Positions 43,543 through 52,922 are shown, counted from the first letter of the stretch. The stretch is DNA of 64,000 nt from UBA6109 sp035366835 (GCA_035366835.1 DAOSIS010000004.1:62001-126000), one strand, 5' to 3'. Notes: generated by a model from the letters alone, not told the origin. Made by a program: numbers and translations.

Positions 43543-44301
43543 CTATTTGGCTTCCAGATATTTCTTCTTCAGTTCACCCCAGTAGGGAGTCGCCATCAGC
43601 TTCTTCAACCCCTCGTCGATCTTGCCGAGCAGTTCCTTGTCTTCCTGGCGTACGGCGTAACCGAACTGTTCGTCCGCCATGCCGAAGCCGCCGATGATCT
43701 TGACGGGTTTCTTCTTCGCCGCATCCATCGCCGGCGCGTCGTCCATGGCCGCCGCGACGATCCGGCCGTTCAACACGTCCTCGACCGCCAGCGGCGCGGA
43801 GTCGTACTGAACGAGGGAGAATTTCTTCTGGGCCTTCTTGATCAGGTTTTCCTCCATCCACTTCGCTTCGGACGTGCCGCGCTGGACCCCGATCTTGTTT
43901 CCGCCGGACAGCGCCTTCTCGGGAGTGATCTTCGCGTCCTTCTTGGCAACCAGGACCTGCTTGATCGTCCAGTAGGGAATGGAGTAGGCGACCTGCTTCT
44001 TGCGTTCATCGGTGATGCTCAGTCCGGAGGCGATGATATCGATCTTCTTTGCCTTGAGGCTGGGGACGATCCCGTCCCAGTCCATCGGCTGGTGCTTGAC
44101 CTTGAAGCCCATTTCCTTGGCGATCCAATCGAGGGCCTTCACGTCGAATCCGTCCGGCGTCCCCGTCTTGTCGACGTAGGCGAAAGGCGGAAAGTTGGCG
44201 TCGATTCCGTTGACGAGAATCTTGTCTTCGGCAAGGCCCGACGAGGCGGCGATCAGCAGAACCGACAGCACAACGCCCAAGAGGCACAACCGTTTCTTCA
44301 T
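43543..44301 (-). CDS. Polar amino-acid ABC transporter substrate-binding protein
   Basis: 252 residues. Signal peptide (about 1-24, cut near GLA-ED), then SBP family 3 fold: VNGIDANFPPFAYVDKTGTP, GFDVKALDWIAKEMGF, DWDGIVPSLKAKKIDII and the hinge region QVAYSIPYW. The usual Arg in strand four (R for the alpha-carboxylate) sits near IGVQRGTSEA. It captures a polar or acidic amino acid, or a related hydroxy acid given the coupled GlcD-type enzyme. AAGGAG lies about 11 nt upstream of the ATG. Confidence 0.93.
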   Translation of the reverse strand: MKKRLCLLGVVLSVLLIAASSGLAEDKILVNGIDANFPPFAYVDKTGTPDGFDVKALDWIAKEMGFKVKHQPMDWDGIVPSLKAKKIDIIASGLSITDERKKQVAYSIPYWTIKQVLVAKKDAKITPEKALSGGNKIGVQRGTSEAKWMEENLIKKAQKKFSLVQYDSAPLAVEDVLNGRIVAAAMDDAPAMDAAKKKPVKIIGGFGMADEQFGYAVRQEDKELLGKIDEGLKKLMATPYWGELKKKYLEAK

Positions 44302-44436
44302 ACCGAATAGTCTCCTTTCCTGTCCCGATGGTGAAAGAAATGCGATTCACTGCAGCGACCGTCCTCACCGGCGGGAGAATGCCCGCTCCTGATGCGCAGC
44401 TCCCGTACGGCCGGCGGAGGATCTTTGAGGCTGCTC

Positions 44437-44465
44437 AACATAATCAAATTCGCCGCCCCTGTCAA
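44437..44465 (-). promoter_or_regulatory. Sigma-70 promoter of the ABC importer operon
   Basis: On the minus strand TTGACA (44460-44465), a 17-nt spacer and TATGTT (44437-44442). The predicted start near 44430 gives a leader of about 128 nt to the ATG at 44301. I saw no recognisable riboswitch in that leader. Confidence 0.65.
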
Positions 44466-44707
44466 GAAGCCGGCGGCAGCCGCAGGGCCTTCGGGAAGCG
44501 GCCCCGTCCGCCGCGGCGAGGCCGGCCGAAAAGGACTTTCCTTCCCGCCGTTCTTTTGCTAAGTAGACGCGCAGGTTCCGTCGCGGACCGGAACGGAAAA
44601 CAAGCCCTGCAAAAGTTTCGGGACCGCCTTCCGGCGGCGCTTCCGTAACGCTGCCGCAGCACCGGATTTCGGCGTCGTCGCCGCGCGACGCCCGCGCGGG
44701 GACCGGC
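44466..44707. other. Intergenic stretch with no gene recognised
   Basis: Between the ABC operon promoter and the rightward receiver gene. GC-rich apart from cttttgctaagtagac near 44552-44567, which may hold a weak promoter for the rightward gene. Short open frames here have false-frame composition. Nothing else could be supported. Confidence 0.4.
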
Positions 44708-45355
44708 ATGGGAGCGCAGGTGGCAAGCATGGATCGTGAAGACCGCAAAGCCTGCAGCATCCTGGTCGCCGACGGCGTCCCGTCGGATCTCCAGTCCCTG
44801 GGAACCCTGCTGGGCAGGGAAGGGTATACGCTGTCCTTTGCCATGAACGGCGGGGAGACCCTGGAACGGGCGGCTGCGGGGTCCTATGACCTCATCCTGC
44901 TCGACGTCCGGCTGCCGGGGATGGACTGCCGCGATGTCTGCCGATGCCTCAAGGACGATCCCCGGACGGCCGGCATTCCCGTCGTTTTCCTGGCGACACA
45001 GGACGAGGCGGACGATCTTCTGGCGAGTTTTCCCCGGGAGGCGGTGGATGCCCTCGCCAGGCCCTTCCATGCCGCAGGGCTCCTGGCCCGCGTCCGGACC
45101 TATCTCGAGCTGAAGAAATCGCGCGACGCCCTCGACAGCCGCAACCGCGAGCTGGAAAAGGCCCTCCTGGAAGTCCCGACGCTGCGCGGAATTCTCCCCA
45201 TCTGCTCGAGCTGCAAACGGATCCGCAAGACCTCCGAGGAAGGGACCGACACCTGGGTCAGCCTCTCCGATTTCCTTTCGGAGAACACGGAGGCCGATTT
45301 GACCCACACGATCTGTCCGATCTGCGCGAAGAAACTCTATCCGCAGCTGTTCTGA
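44708..45355 (+). CDS. Atypical receiver-domain protein with Cys-rich C-terminal module
   Basis: 215 residues. REC-type domain (about 17-135) with phospho-acceptor Asp66 (LILLDVRLPGM), but the acidic pair is reduced to one Asp (VADGVP) and the switch Lys is Arg119 (ARPFH). A helical linker (136-160) follows, then a module (about 163-215) with two CxxC pairs, LRGILPICSSCKRIR and ICPICAKKLYP. That module ends many deltaproteobacterial signalling proteins and may bind zinc or haem. An in-frame ATG at 44729 with AGGTGG upstream is an alternative start. Confidence 0.85.
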   Translation: MGAQVASMDREDRKACSILVADGVPSDLQSLGTLLGREGYTLSFAMNGGETLERAAAGSYDLILLDVRLPGMDCRDVCRCLKDDPRTAGIPVVFLATQDEADDLLASFPREAVDALARPFHAAGLLARVRTYLELKKSRDALDSRNRELEKALLEVPTLRGILPICSSCKRIRKTSEEGTDTWVSLSDFLSENTEADLTHTICPICAKKLYPQLF

Positions 45356-45424
45356 TCGGGAACGGCGCGGGAGACGATCCTCGAGGAAGCCGGCAATCCG
45401 GCGCCCTGCCGCCCGTCCCTGCCC

Positions 45425-46255
45425 TTACCTGACCTCCCTCCCCACGCGCATCCTGTCCTTCGACCAGAGGATATACAGCGGCCGGCCCTTGAGCAGCGAG
45501 CCGTCGATGCACTGAAAATGGCGGCTGTCGTAGCTGCGATCGCGATTGTCGCCCATCACGAAATAAGAACCGGGAGGGACCGTGAGCGGCCCCAGATTGT
45601 CGCGCGGGCTGACGGCGGCCGGCAGGGAAAATCCGTCCTCAAAACGGACATAGGGCTCGTTCAGCGGGATCCCGTTGATGACGACGGCCTTGCTGCGGAT
45701 CTCGATCCGGTCGCCCGGAAGACCGATGACGCGCTTCAGGAAATCCTCTTCATGCCCGCCGGGGAAGGCGAAGATGACCGCTTCTCCCCGCCGGAGACGA
45801 TCTTGCGGCCCGAAGGGGCGCATCACCACCCTCTCGTTTTCCGCCAGCGTCGGAAGCATGGAGGGCCCTTCGATCCGATAGGCCCTGTAAGACAGCGGGT
45901 TCGTGAAGATTCCCATGGAAGGAAGGGCATCGGGCGAGAGCTGGATGGCGAAAACGGCTGCATAGACGTACCATCGCTGGTATGGGCGCAGCCGGCAGGG
46001 GAGCGGATAGCGGGCATCCCAGAGGGCATCGGCGGCTGCGTGCAGGTAGATCGCGACGGTGACGAGAAGTTCCGCCATGGCGCCGGCAAAGGTGGAGATG
46101 AGATCGTTCAGTCCCGAGGCCAGGAAGAAAACCGTCCAGCACAGGTTGACGGCGATCGCCTTGGCGGGCCGGCCGTTGTAAAGCTGCCCGAGCCCGATGC
46201 CCGCGAGCGAGAGGGCCAGGGCGGCAAGGGGCTTTCTTTTTTTCAGGAGCGCCAT
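45425..46255 (-). CDS. lepB: Signal peptidase I
   Basis: 276 residues, S26 family inner-membrane serine protease that removes signal peptides. Catalytic Ser132 in EGPSMLPT, catalytic Lys174 in FLKRVIGLPGDRIEI, and box E-type VMGDNRDRSYDSR are intact. The N-terminal 110 residues carry three to four hydrophobic segments instead of the usual one or two and begin LAALALSLAGIGLGQLYNGR, similar to a TM2/DUF5683-like domain, so it is a longer variant. Nearby genes do not suggest a special substrate. Confidence 0.93.
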   Translation of the reverse strand: MALLKKRKPLAALALSLAGIGLGQLYNGRPAKAIAVNLCWTVFFLASGLNDLISTFAGAMAELLVTVAIYLHAAADALWDARYPLPCRLRPYQRWYVYAAVFAIQLSPDALPSMGIFTNPLSYRAYRIEGPSMLPTLAENERVVMRPFGPQDRLRRGEAVIFAFPGGHEEDFLKRVIGLPGDRIEIRSKAVVINGIPLNEPYVRFEDGFSLPAAVSPRDNLGPLTVPPGSYFVMGDNRDRSYDSRHFQCIDGSLLKGRPLYILWSKDRMRVGREVR

Positions 46256-46392
46256 CGAGTCTTCTGCATTCTCCCCGCGATCCCCCCGCAGAGGGGCGGA
46301 GACGCCGTCGGGTCGCCGCGAAACGGGAGATTCGCCGCGTCAGTCCGTTGCGTGCTGAATACCACAACGCGCGGCAAAACCCCACGGCAGGT

Positions 46393-48549
46393 TCAGGAGA
46401 GATTCTTCAGGGGAGAGGTTCGGGAAGCGGTCTGCGTTTCCAGGGCGTTTTTCACGGCCAGCCCGATGCGTTCGATCTGGTAGGGCTTCCGTACGTATTC
46501 CCCGGCTCCCAAGCGCTGGGCTTCCTTGACGCGTTCGGTCTCGGAGTAGCCGCTGACGATGATCGCCTTCTGACCCGGGTGCAGTTCGAGGATGCGGCGG
46601 TAGGTTTCCAGTCCGTCCATGCCCGGATCCATGACCATGTCCAGCAGGAGCAGATCGACCCTGTTGGTTTTCAGGTATTCCAGTGCCTCTTCGCCGCTGG
46701 TCGCCGTCGCCACGCGGTAACCGAGCCGGCGCATCAGGATCGAGGCGATTTCTCTCTGCTCTTCCACGTCGTCGATCACGAGGATGGATTGTCCGGCGCC
46801 CTGGTACTCCTCGATCTTGAAGGTGGAAAAATGACGCGGCACTGCCCGGCGTGTGGCAGGCAGATAGACGGAGAAGATCGTCCCGCCGCCCGGACGGGCC
46901 GCGACTTCGATGTACCCGCTGTGGTCCTTGACCGTTCCCCAGACGACGGCGAGTCCCAGGCCCGTACCGCTGCGGCCCATCACCTTCTTGGTATAGAAGG
47001 GCTCGAAGATCCGCTCCAGGTCGTCCTCGGCGATCCCGATGCCCTCGTCGGCCACCGAAAGGACGACGTAATCTCCTGCCGCCACCTCGTCATAGCCGCG
47101 GATCGGCCGGTCGATATAGGCGTTCCGGGTCTGGACGGTGATCGTGCCGGCCTGCTGCATGGCTTCCGCCGCATTGGACAGGAGATTCATCACCGTCTTC
47201 GAGAGATGGATGGAAGAGCCCGTGACGTTGAGGAGGTTCGCTTCGAGGTTCACCTCGAACGCCACGTGCGGGTGGAAGCTCTTGAGCTTTTCATGCTCCG
47301 GCGTCTGAAGGTGGTCGGAGATGATCGTATTGAGATTGACGACTTCGTCGGGGATGGCTCCCCGTCTTGCGAGCGTCAGGAGGTCTTGGACGATGGCCGC
47401 CGCCTTCTCGCCCGACTTCTGGATCGTCAGGATCGGTTTCCGCAGAAGACTGTCCGGCGGGAGCTGCATGAGCAGCAGTTCCGGATAACTGACGAGTCCT
47501 CCGAGGATGTTGTTCAGGTCGTGCGCCACGCCGCCGGCGAGCGTGCCCAGGGCTTCCATCTTCTGGGAGCGCTGCAGCCGCGCCTCGAGGAGCTTTTTCT
47601 CCTCTTCCGTCTGCTTGCGGATCGACAGGTCGCGATTGTAAACGACGCATCCGATGAAGTTGCCCTCGCCGTCATACATGGCCTTTTCCTTGCGCCAGAC
47701 GGGCAGTACGGACCCGTTCTTGCAGAGGAGCTCCACCTCGCCTTCGACGTAACCGTTCACCTTGAGTTGGTTGAACTTGCGCTCGAAGACGGACCGGCTC
47801 GCCTCGGCGAAGGTTTCCTTCGTATGCCTGCCGACCAGCTCCGCCCGGCGGTAGCCGAGCAGCGTGAGCTGCGTCCGGTTGCAGTCCAGGAGATAGCCGC
47901 GGCCGTCCAGAACCTCCACGCCGTCCGGAGCGGCCTCGAAGAGCAGCCTGTAGTTGTCCTTCTTGTCGAGGTTTCGCGTGATGTCGCGGATCATGCGATA
48001 CAGCTCGAAACTCTCCAGGGCGTTCGCACTGGAAAGCAGGATGATCGAAAGGAGTGAGAGGAAGATGTCCGGGATGTGCGGAGTCTCCCCGCCGATCAGG
48101 CCCGCGAACATTCCCCGCGTGCGCGACGAGGTGGTCATGACGTGCAGGATGATCTGTTTCCGGCGGTCGCGGGTCGCCACGATGACCGGGCGTTTCTCGC
48201 GGAGCGCCCAGGCGAAAATCTCGTTTTCGACCAGGGCGTCCACTTCCCCGGTCATGTAGGCCGCGAAGGATTCGGGACTGGTATGGGCGGCCGAAAATTC
48301 CTGATCCTGTTCGTTGACGAGGAAGAAGGAGATGGCTTCGAACTCCATGAGCGTCTGGATCCGATTGCGGGTTTCCTGCAGAATCACTTCGGAGCTGTGG
48401 AGCTTGTTGATGCTGGACTGAAAATCCCCGAGGGAAGCCGCCATCTCCAACGCGTCGAGCGTGTAGCGATTCGCCTTCTCCAGGAAGCGGACCCGCTTCT
48501 CCAGATAGGGGATGTTCTTCACGGATTCAATTCTTGCTCGCGTCGCCAT
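46393..48549 (-). CDS. Hybrid histidine kinase (GAF-like, PAS, HisKA, HATPase, REC)
   Basis: 718 residues, no membrane helix strong enough to be sure. Order: coiled coil (10-60), GAF-like sensor (about 60-190), PAS (about 200-315, FEAAPDGVEVLDGRGYLLDC), HisKA with GGVAHDLNNILGGLVSY (about 345), HATPase_c with ADEGIGI and GTGLGLAVV, and a C-terminal REC (about 590-705, LLLLDMVMDPGMDGLE). The H-box HDLNN marks the HisKA group common in soluble deltaproteobacterial kinases. The start overlaps the end of the HDOD gene by 23 nt, so the two are coupled. Confidence 0.9.
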   Translation of the reverse strand: MATRARIESVKNIPYLEKRVRFLEKANRYTLDALEMAASLGDFQSSINKLHSSEVILQETRNRIQTLMEFEAISFFLVNEQDQEFSAAHTSPESFAAYMTGEVDALVENEIFAWALREKRPVIVATRDRRKQIILHVMTTSSRTRGMFAGLIGGETPHIPDIFLSLLSIILLSSANALESFELYRMIRDITRNLDKKDNYRLLFEAAPDGVEVLDGRGYLLDCNRTQLTLLGYRRAELVGRHTKETFAEASRSVFERKFNQLKVNGYVEGEVELLCKNGSVLPVWRKEKAMYDGEGNFIGCVVYNRDLSIRKQTEEEKKLLEARLQRSQKMEALGTLAGGVAHDLNNILGGLVSYPELLLMQLPPDSLLRKPILTIQKSGEKAAAIVQDLLTLARRGAIPDEVVNLNTIISDHLQTPEHEKLKSFHPHVAFEVNLEANLLNVTGSSIHLSKTVMNLLSNAAEAMQQAGTITVQTRNAYIDRPIRGYDEVAAGDYVVLSVADEGIGIAEDDLERIFEPFYTKKVMGRSGTGLGLAVVWGTVKDHSGYIEVAARPGGGTIFSVYLPATRRAVPRHFSTFKIEEYQGAGQSILVIDDVEEQREIASILMRRLGYRVATATSGEEALEYLKTNRVDLLLLDMVMDPGMDGLETYRRILELHPGQKAIIVSGYSETERVKEAQRLGAGEYVRKPYQIERIGLAVKNALETQTASRTSPLKNLS

Positions 48550-49786
48550 AAAAAAACCCGAAAATCTCGCCCGATTGGCGGTCCGCCTGCTTGATGATCA
48601 GGGGCAGGGTGTTTTCCGACAGGTTGATCGTTTTCCAGACGGCCTCATGCAGCCTGGGGATCAACCGCTGTCCGCTGCAGCCGCCGGCGACGGCGTGGGT
48701 CACGATGTCCGCCAGATTCAGGATCGCCGGTTCCAGCGGGCTTCGAGACGCCAGCGGTTCGTGGTGATGCGTCACGACGTTTTCCAGCGAGAAGGGCAGC
48801 TTCCACTGTTCCAGGAGCTTTCCGCCGATGGTCGCATGATCGAAACCCAGGCGATCCCGTTCGAGCTCGTACAGGACGTGGCCGTTTCGCTTCGCGACCT
48901 GCAGCATCTCGCAGGAGATCTCCGGTGCATACTGCAACAGCAGGAGGCGGCCGATGTCGTGAAACAATCCGGCGACGAACAGCCGCTCCGTGTTCTGGAT
49001 GTTCTTGTATCCGGCGACGATGCGTCCGATCGTCCCGCAGACGATGCTGTGGCGCCAGAACATGCCCATGTCGATATAGGCGGAGGGGACCTTCCGGAAG
49101 GCGTCGATGAGGCTGACGCCGGTCGCCAGTGTGCTCAACTGATTGGTGCCCACGATGGAGACGGCCCGGAACAGGTTGTCGATCTTGGAAGGGAATCCGT
49201 AAAAGGCGCTGTTGACGATCTTCAGCAGCCGGGCGGACAGGCTGGTGTCCTTGCTGATGAGGTTGGCGATGTCGAAAGCCGAACTGTTGGGCCGGGTGAT
49301 GGTCTCGTTGATCTTCAGGAAGATGCCCGGCAGCGTCGGCAGTTTGATTTCATGATTCAGGAAGTCCGCCACGTTCGGAGGCACAGCCTTCGCGGTATGC
49401 GTGGCCGCCGGGGGGCTGACGCCGTTGCCGTTCCCGGCGGCGGTCTCCTCCCCCTGCTGGATCTCACGCGCCTTGCGCGCCACGCACAGGTGATAGAGCT
49501 CCCGAATGGCGGGATGCTCCGCGTCGTTGAGTGCGAAACGATCGCGGGTCAGCTTTTCGGCCGCCTCCAAGGTCGCGGAATCGATGTCTTCCGTCAGCTT
49601 CTGCTCGACTTCTTCTTTCGTCACGCCCTGGATATCCGCCTCGACGACCCCCCACATCTTGAGGATGCGGATGTGCTTGTCCGTAAGGGTCGTGCCGCCG
49701 GCGGCAAGGAAACGGCCGTTGCGGTCGCGCACATCCTCCGCAAGCACCATGCCATTCTTCAGTGCAGTGATGTTGATGAGCCCCAT
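48527..49786 (-). CDS. HDOD-domain signalling protein
   Basis: 419 residues. An N-terminal DUF3391-like segment (1-55, NGMVLAEDVRDRNGRFLAAG) is followed by a linker and an HDOD domain (about 145-350) with KLPTLPGIFLKI, SKDTSLSARLLKIVNSAFYG and GLFHDIGRLLLLQYAPE. HDOD proteins act in c-di-GMP-linked or other signalling without a known reaction; the HD-like motif here (HDIGR) is retained. The ATG at 49784-49786 is used since the longer frame begins at TTG. Its 3' end overlaps the hybrid kinase gene, so it may be the kinase's output partner. Confidence 0.88.
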   Translation of the reverse strand: MGLINITALKNGMVLAEDVRDRNGRFLAAGGTTLTDKHIRILKMWGVVEADIQGVTKEEVEQKLTEDIDSATLEAAEKLTRDRFALNDAEHPAIRELYHLCVARKAREIQQGEETAAGNGNGVSPPAATHTAKAVPPNVADFLNHEIKLPTLPGIFLKINETITRPNSSAFDIANLISKDTSLSARLLKIVNSAFYGFPSKIDNLFRAVSIVGTNQLSTLATGVSLIDAFRKVPSAYIDMGMFWRHSIVCGTIGRIVAGYKNIQNTERLFVAGLFHDIGRLLLLQYAPEISCEMLQVAKRNGHVLYELERDRLGFDHATIGGKLLEQWKLPFSLENVVTHHHEPLASRSPLEPAILNLADIVTHAVAGGCSGQRLIPRLHEAVWKTINLSENTLPLIIKQADRQSGEIFGFFYGDASKN

Positions 49787-49875
49787 ATCGACACGCCCAC
49801 GCAAAGATGTTGCAGGTTTCTACCGTGCTATATCGTCGCATTGCGGACAATTCTTTAACCCTTTTTCAATAAGGT

Positions 49876-49904
49876 TTGCCATTTGACGAATCGATCGCTA
49901 AGAT
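49876..49904 (+). promoter_or_regulatory. Candidate sigma-70 promoter of the TPM-LemA operon
   Basis: TTGCCA (49876-49881), 17-nt spacer, TAAGAT (49899-49904). It lies in the AT-rich divergent gap between the HDOD and TPM genes and gives a leader of about 100 nt to the ATG at 50014. Confidence 0.45.
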
Positions 49905-50013
49905 AGCCGAAATTTCCCCTCGAAATGCCTCCTTTGGATGGAAATGCTGCGGAAAGGGGAATCGTACCCCGTCTCCCGGCGATCGCCGGGGAGCGAGGGA
50001 GACAGGAAGCCGC

Positions 50014-50859
50014 ATGACGGGATTCACTTGCCGCATCGAAACGGCGCTCTTGAGCCGTTTCCGGGCCCGGCCTGTACGACTTTTTTTCAGGCAGGGCCGG
50101 ACACGGGCCTGCCTGATCCTCGCGGGGCTGCTCTGCTTCATGTCCGCGGCCGCCGCCGCTTCGCCGGAGGCCTTTCCACAACCGGCCGGCGCCGTGAGCG
50201 ATTTCGCCGGCGTTGTGCCTCCGGAATTGCGGGCGCGGATGGAGGATCTCAGCAGGGAAGTCCTGCAGAAGACCGGCGTTTCCGTCGTCGTCGCCGCCCT
50301 GGAGACGATCGGGGACGGCGATGTGGACGATTATGCAAACCGCCTCTATTCCGCATGGGGAATCGGGAAGAAGGGAGAGGACCGGGGCGTCCTCATCCTG
50401 CTCGCCGTCCGCGAGCGCCGGATCCGCATCGAGACCGGTTACGGTGTGGAGGGAATCCTCCCCGACGGGCTGGCCGGCGAGATTCTGGACCGCTACGCCA
50501 TTCCGCATCTGAAAAAGAACGATTTCGGCCCCGGTCTCTACAACGCCCTCGCCGCCGTTTCAGCGGTCATCGCAAAGGATGCGGGCGTCGAACTGACGGG
50601 TCTGCCCCGGCGGGAATCCCGCAGCGCGGGAAAGCGCGCCCGCGAGGGGAATTGGCTGACGCCGGTTCTCCTGATCCTTGTTGCAGCAGTGCTCCTCGGA
50701 ACGAAGAGGGGCCGGGAGGATATCCTGCCGCTGCTGCTTGTGCTGCTTGCCAGCGGCGGCGGCAGTCGACGCGGCGGCTTTGGCGGTTTCGGCGGGGGCG
50801 GTTTCGGCGGCTTCGGCGGGGGGAGCAGCGGGGGCGGCGGCGCCAGCCGTGGTTTCTGA
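50014..50859 (+). CDS. TPM-domain (YgcG-like) exported protein
   Basis: 281 residues from the ATG at 50014, with AGGAAG 6 nt upstream. Signal/anchor segment (about 32-50), TPM phosphatase-like domain (about 58-185) with VSDFAGVVPPELRARMEDL and RIETGYGVEGILPDGLAGEI, a C-terminal membrane helix (about 215-245) and a Gly/Phe repeat tail (GGFGGFGGGGFGGF). This is the usual YgcG layout, normally next to LemA, as here. Members are associated with envelope or photosystem quality control; the biochemical role is unsettled. Confidence 0.9.
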   Translation: MTGFTCRIETALLSRFRARPVRLFFRQGRTRACLILAGLLCFMSAAAAASPEAFPQPAGAVSDFAGVVPPELRARMEDLSREVLQKTGVSVVVAALETIGDGDVDDYANRLYSAWGIGKKGEDRGVLILLAVRERRIRIETGYGVEGILPDGLAGEILDRYAIPHLKKNDFGPGLYNALAAVSAVIAKDAGVELTGLPRRESRSAGKRAREGNWLTPVLLILVAAVLLGTKRGREDILPLLLVLLASGGGSRRGGFGGFGGGGFGGFGGGSSGGGGASRGF

Positions 50860-50999
50860 CGGGTCTGAAGAATTCATTGCCGACGGCTGCGAAAAGCCTG
50901 TTGAAAAAGATCCGCAACCGCGGCAGAATCCGTATCTGCGGGAACGATTCGGCGGCAGCGCACGGGAGCGGGCCCGGGAGAAGAAGGCGGGAGGATTGC

Positions 51000-51731
51000 A
51001 TGGCGAAAAAGCCCGATAAGCCGGAAGAGATCTTTCCGGAATTTCGCGAAGATTTCGAGAGGCTGTTCGGAAGCGAACTCGTCGCGATCATTCTCTACGG
51101 AAGCGGCGCGGCGGGCCGGTACGTTCCCGGGCGTTCCGACATCAATTTCCTCGTCGTCCTGACCGAAACAGGCATGGAGCGGATCGACCGTGCCGTCGAC
51201 GCGGTGAACCGCTGGCGGAAGCGCGGGGTGGCGACGCCGCTCTTCATGACGCCGGCCTATGTGCAGGACTCTCTCGATTCCTACCCGATCGAGTTCCTGA
51301 ACATGAAGCGCGAGCACGTTCTGGTCTGCGGCCAGGACGTCCTCGCGGACCTGACGTTCGAACCCGTGCACCTGCGGCTCCAGATCGAGCGGGAGCTGAA
51401 AGGGAAGATCCTCCATCTGCGCACCGGTTTTCTCGAAGCGGAGGGGAAAGCCGGGAAACTGAGGGAACTGATCCGCGTCTCCCTGACCGCCTTCCTGTCG
51501 CTCTTTACCGCCCTCCTGTACCTCAAGGGCGGCGAGGTTCCCTCCGACCGCAGGGAAATCGTACGCGCCCTGTCCCGCATCCTGCCGCTGGACGAGACCG
51601 TTTTCTTCCGCTGCCTGGAGATCCGCGAGGGGCTGGACGCCCTGTCTTCGGCAGGCGTGAAGGCGGCCTTTCTCGAGTACATGAAGGAGATCGAACGGCT
51701 CTGCGTGAGCATCGACAGGGCCGAGCTTTAG
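51000..51731 (+). CDS. Nucleotidyltransferase-fold protein, possibly degenerate
   Basis: 243 residues from the ATG at 51000, with GGGAGG 6-7 nt upstream. Residues 25-60 have the Pol-beta-type nucleotidyltransferase start ILYGSGAAGRYVPGRSDINF: the GS and first Asp are present, but the second metal Asp of D-x-D is Asn. Residues 130-240 are helical. It resembles KNTase-like proteins that may bind nucleotides without catalysis. It sits between the TPM gene and lemA with 140 and 40 bp gaps. Function unknown. Confidence 0.75.
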   Translation: MAKKPDKPEEIFPEFREDFERLFGSELVAIILYGSGAAGRYVPGRSDINFLVVLTETGMERIDRAVDAVNRWRKRGVATPLFMTPAYVQDSLDSYPIEFLNMKREHVLVCGQDVLADLTFEPVHLRLQIERELKGKILHLRTGFLEAEGKAGKLRELIRVSLTAFLSLFTALLYLKGGEVPSDRREIVRALSRILPLDETVFFRCLEIREGLDALSSAGVKAAFLEYMKEIERLCVSIDRAEL

Positions 51732-51771
51732 CACGACGAGCGGGACAAAATCGAAACGTGGGGAGGAAGAA

Positions 51772-52347
51772 ATGAGCAAGACAAAGATGATCCTCATTGC
51801 AGCGGCGGTCGTCATCATCCTTGGAGGCCTTTCGCTGTATGGTTTCTTCAAGGGGACCTACAACCGCTTCGTTGCGATGGATGAGGCGGTGAAATCGGCC
51901 TGGGCGCAGGTGGACAATCAGCTTCAGCGCCGCTACGACCTCATCCCCAACCTGGTGGAGACCGTGAAAGGATACGCCAAACAGGAGCGGGACGTCCTTG
52001 TCGAGGTGACCAACGCCCGGGCCAGAGTGGGAGGGGCGGCGACGGTCCCCGACAAGATCAGCGCCAACAACGAACTGTCGTCGGCCCTGGGCCGTCTCCT
52101 GGTCGTCGTCGAACGGTACCCGGATCTGAAATCCAGCGCGAACTTCATCCGCCTGCAGGACGAACTGGCGGGGACGGAAAACCGGATATCGGTCGAACGC
52201 CGCCGCTACAACGAAGCCGTCCAGGCTTACAACGTCGCCATCCGCAGTTTCCCGGCGAATCTGCTGGCGAGTCTGTTTTCCTTTGAAAAGGCGGCGTTTT
52301 TCGAGGCGCCTGCCGTTGCAAAGTCCGCCCCGCAGGTCAAGTTCTAG
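51772..52347 (+). CDS. lemA: LemA-family protein
   Basis: 191 residues: one N-terminal membrane helix (about 6-27), then the all-helical LemA domain with YNRFVAMDEAVKSAWAQVDN, QLQRRYDLIPNLVETVKGYA and TENRISVERRRYNEAVQAYN. LemA proteins are inner-membrane proteins facing the periplasm, found with YgcG/TPM proteins in many bacteria. Their action is poorly known. Probably in one operon with the TPM and nucleotidyltransferase-like genes. Confidence 0.95.
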   Translation: MSKTKMILIAAAVVIILGGLSLYGFFKGTYNRFVAMDEAVKSAWAQVDNQLQRRYDLIPNLVETVKGYAKQERDVLVEVTNARARVGGAATVPDKISANNELSSALGRLLVVVERYPDLKSSANFIRLQDELAGTENRISVERRRYNEAVQAYNVAIRSFPANLLASLFSFEKAAFFEAPAVAKSAPQVKF

Positions 52348-52425
52348 CCTGCGGATTTTCCCGCGGCACCGGCCGCGGCCGCCCCGCGGAACGCGGGGTA
52401 GGAAGACGAAAGGAGGAGTCCGAGC

Positions 52426-52884
52426 ATGTTGCCTTTCCGAAAGATCCTTCACCCGACGGATTTCAGCGCTCCGTCCCTGGTGGCGCTGGAGGCCGCCAAA
52501 GAACTGGCAGCGCAGTTTTCGGCCGAGCTGTCCGTTGTTCACGTCGTTTCGGCCGTGCCGCTGCTGCCGGTCATGGAGGGGACGTCGTCCTTCGACGTCG
52601 AGACGTACCAGGCGGAGCTGATCGCCTGTTCGCGCCAGGCCCTGGATGACCTGATCCGGAAGCATTTCCCGAACGGCGGGGTCCGTTCCGATCTGCTGCA
52701 CGGAAATCCCGCCGATCAGATCGTCCGCATCGCCGAGAAGGAGGGCGTCGATCTGATCGTGTTGGCCACCCACGGGCAGACAGGCTGGCGGCACCTCGTT
52801 TTCGGATCCGTTGCGGCGCGGGTGGTCCGGCTGGCGCCCTGTCCGGTTCTGACCGTGCGCGCGCCCTATATCGACAGACCCTGA
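52426..52884 (+). CDS. Universal stress protein (UspA family)
   Basis: 152 residues, single Usp domain. FRKILHPTDFSAPSLVALEA opens the alpha/beta fold, and the ATP-loop motif THGQTGWRHLVFGSVAARVV close to the end matches the G-x2-G-x9-G-S/T pattern, so nucleotide binding is likely. AAAGGAGG precedes the ATG. It lies 78 bp after lemA on the same strand. Confidence 0.93.
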   Translation: MLPFRKILHPTDFSAPSLVALEAAKELAAQFSAELSVVHVVSAVPLLPVMEGTSSFDVETYQAELIACSRQALDDLIRKHFPNGGVRSDLLHGNPADQIVRIAEKEGVDLIVLATHGQTGWRHLVFGSVAARVVRLAPCPVLTVRAPYIDRP

Positions 52885-52922
52885 AGGAGTTTGAAGACAA
52901 AGGGGAATTCAAGGGGGACGGG

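Noticed and set aside
46348..48057. 569-codon plus-strand frame over the hybrid kinase
   Set aside because: Antisense shadow of well-conserved kinase domains.
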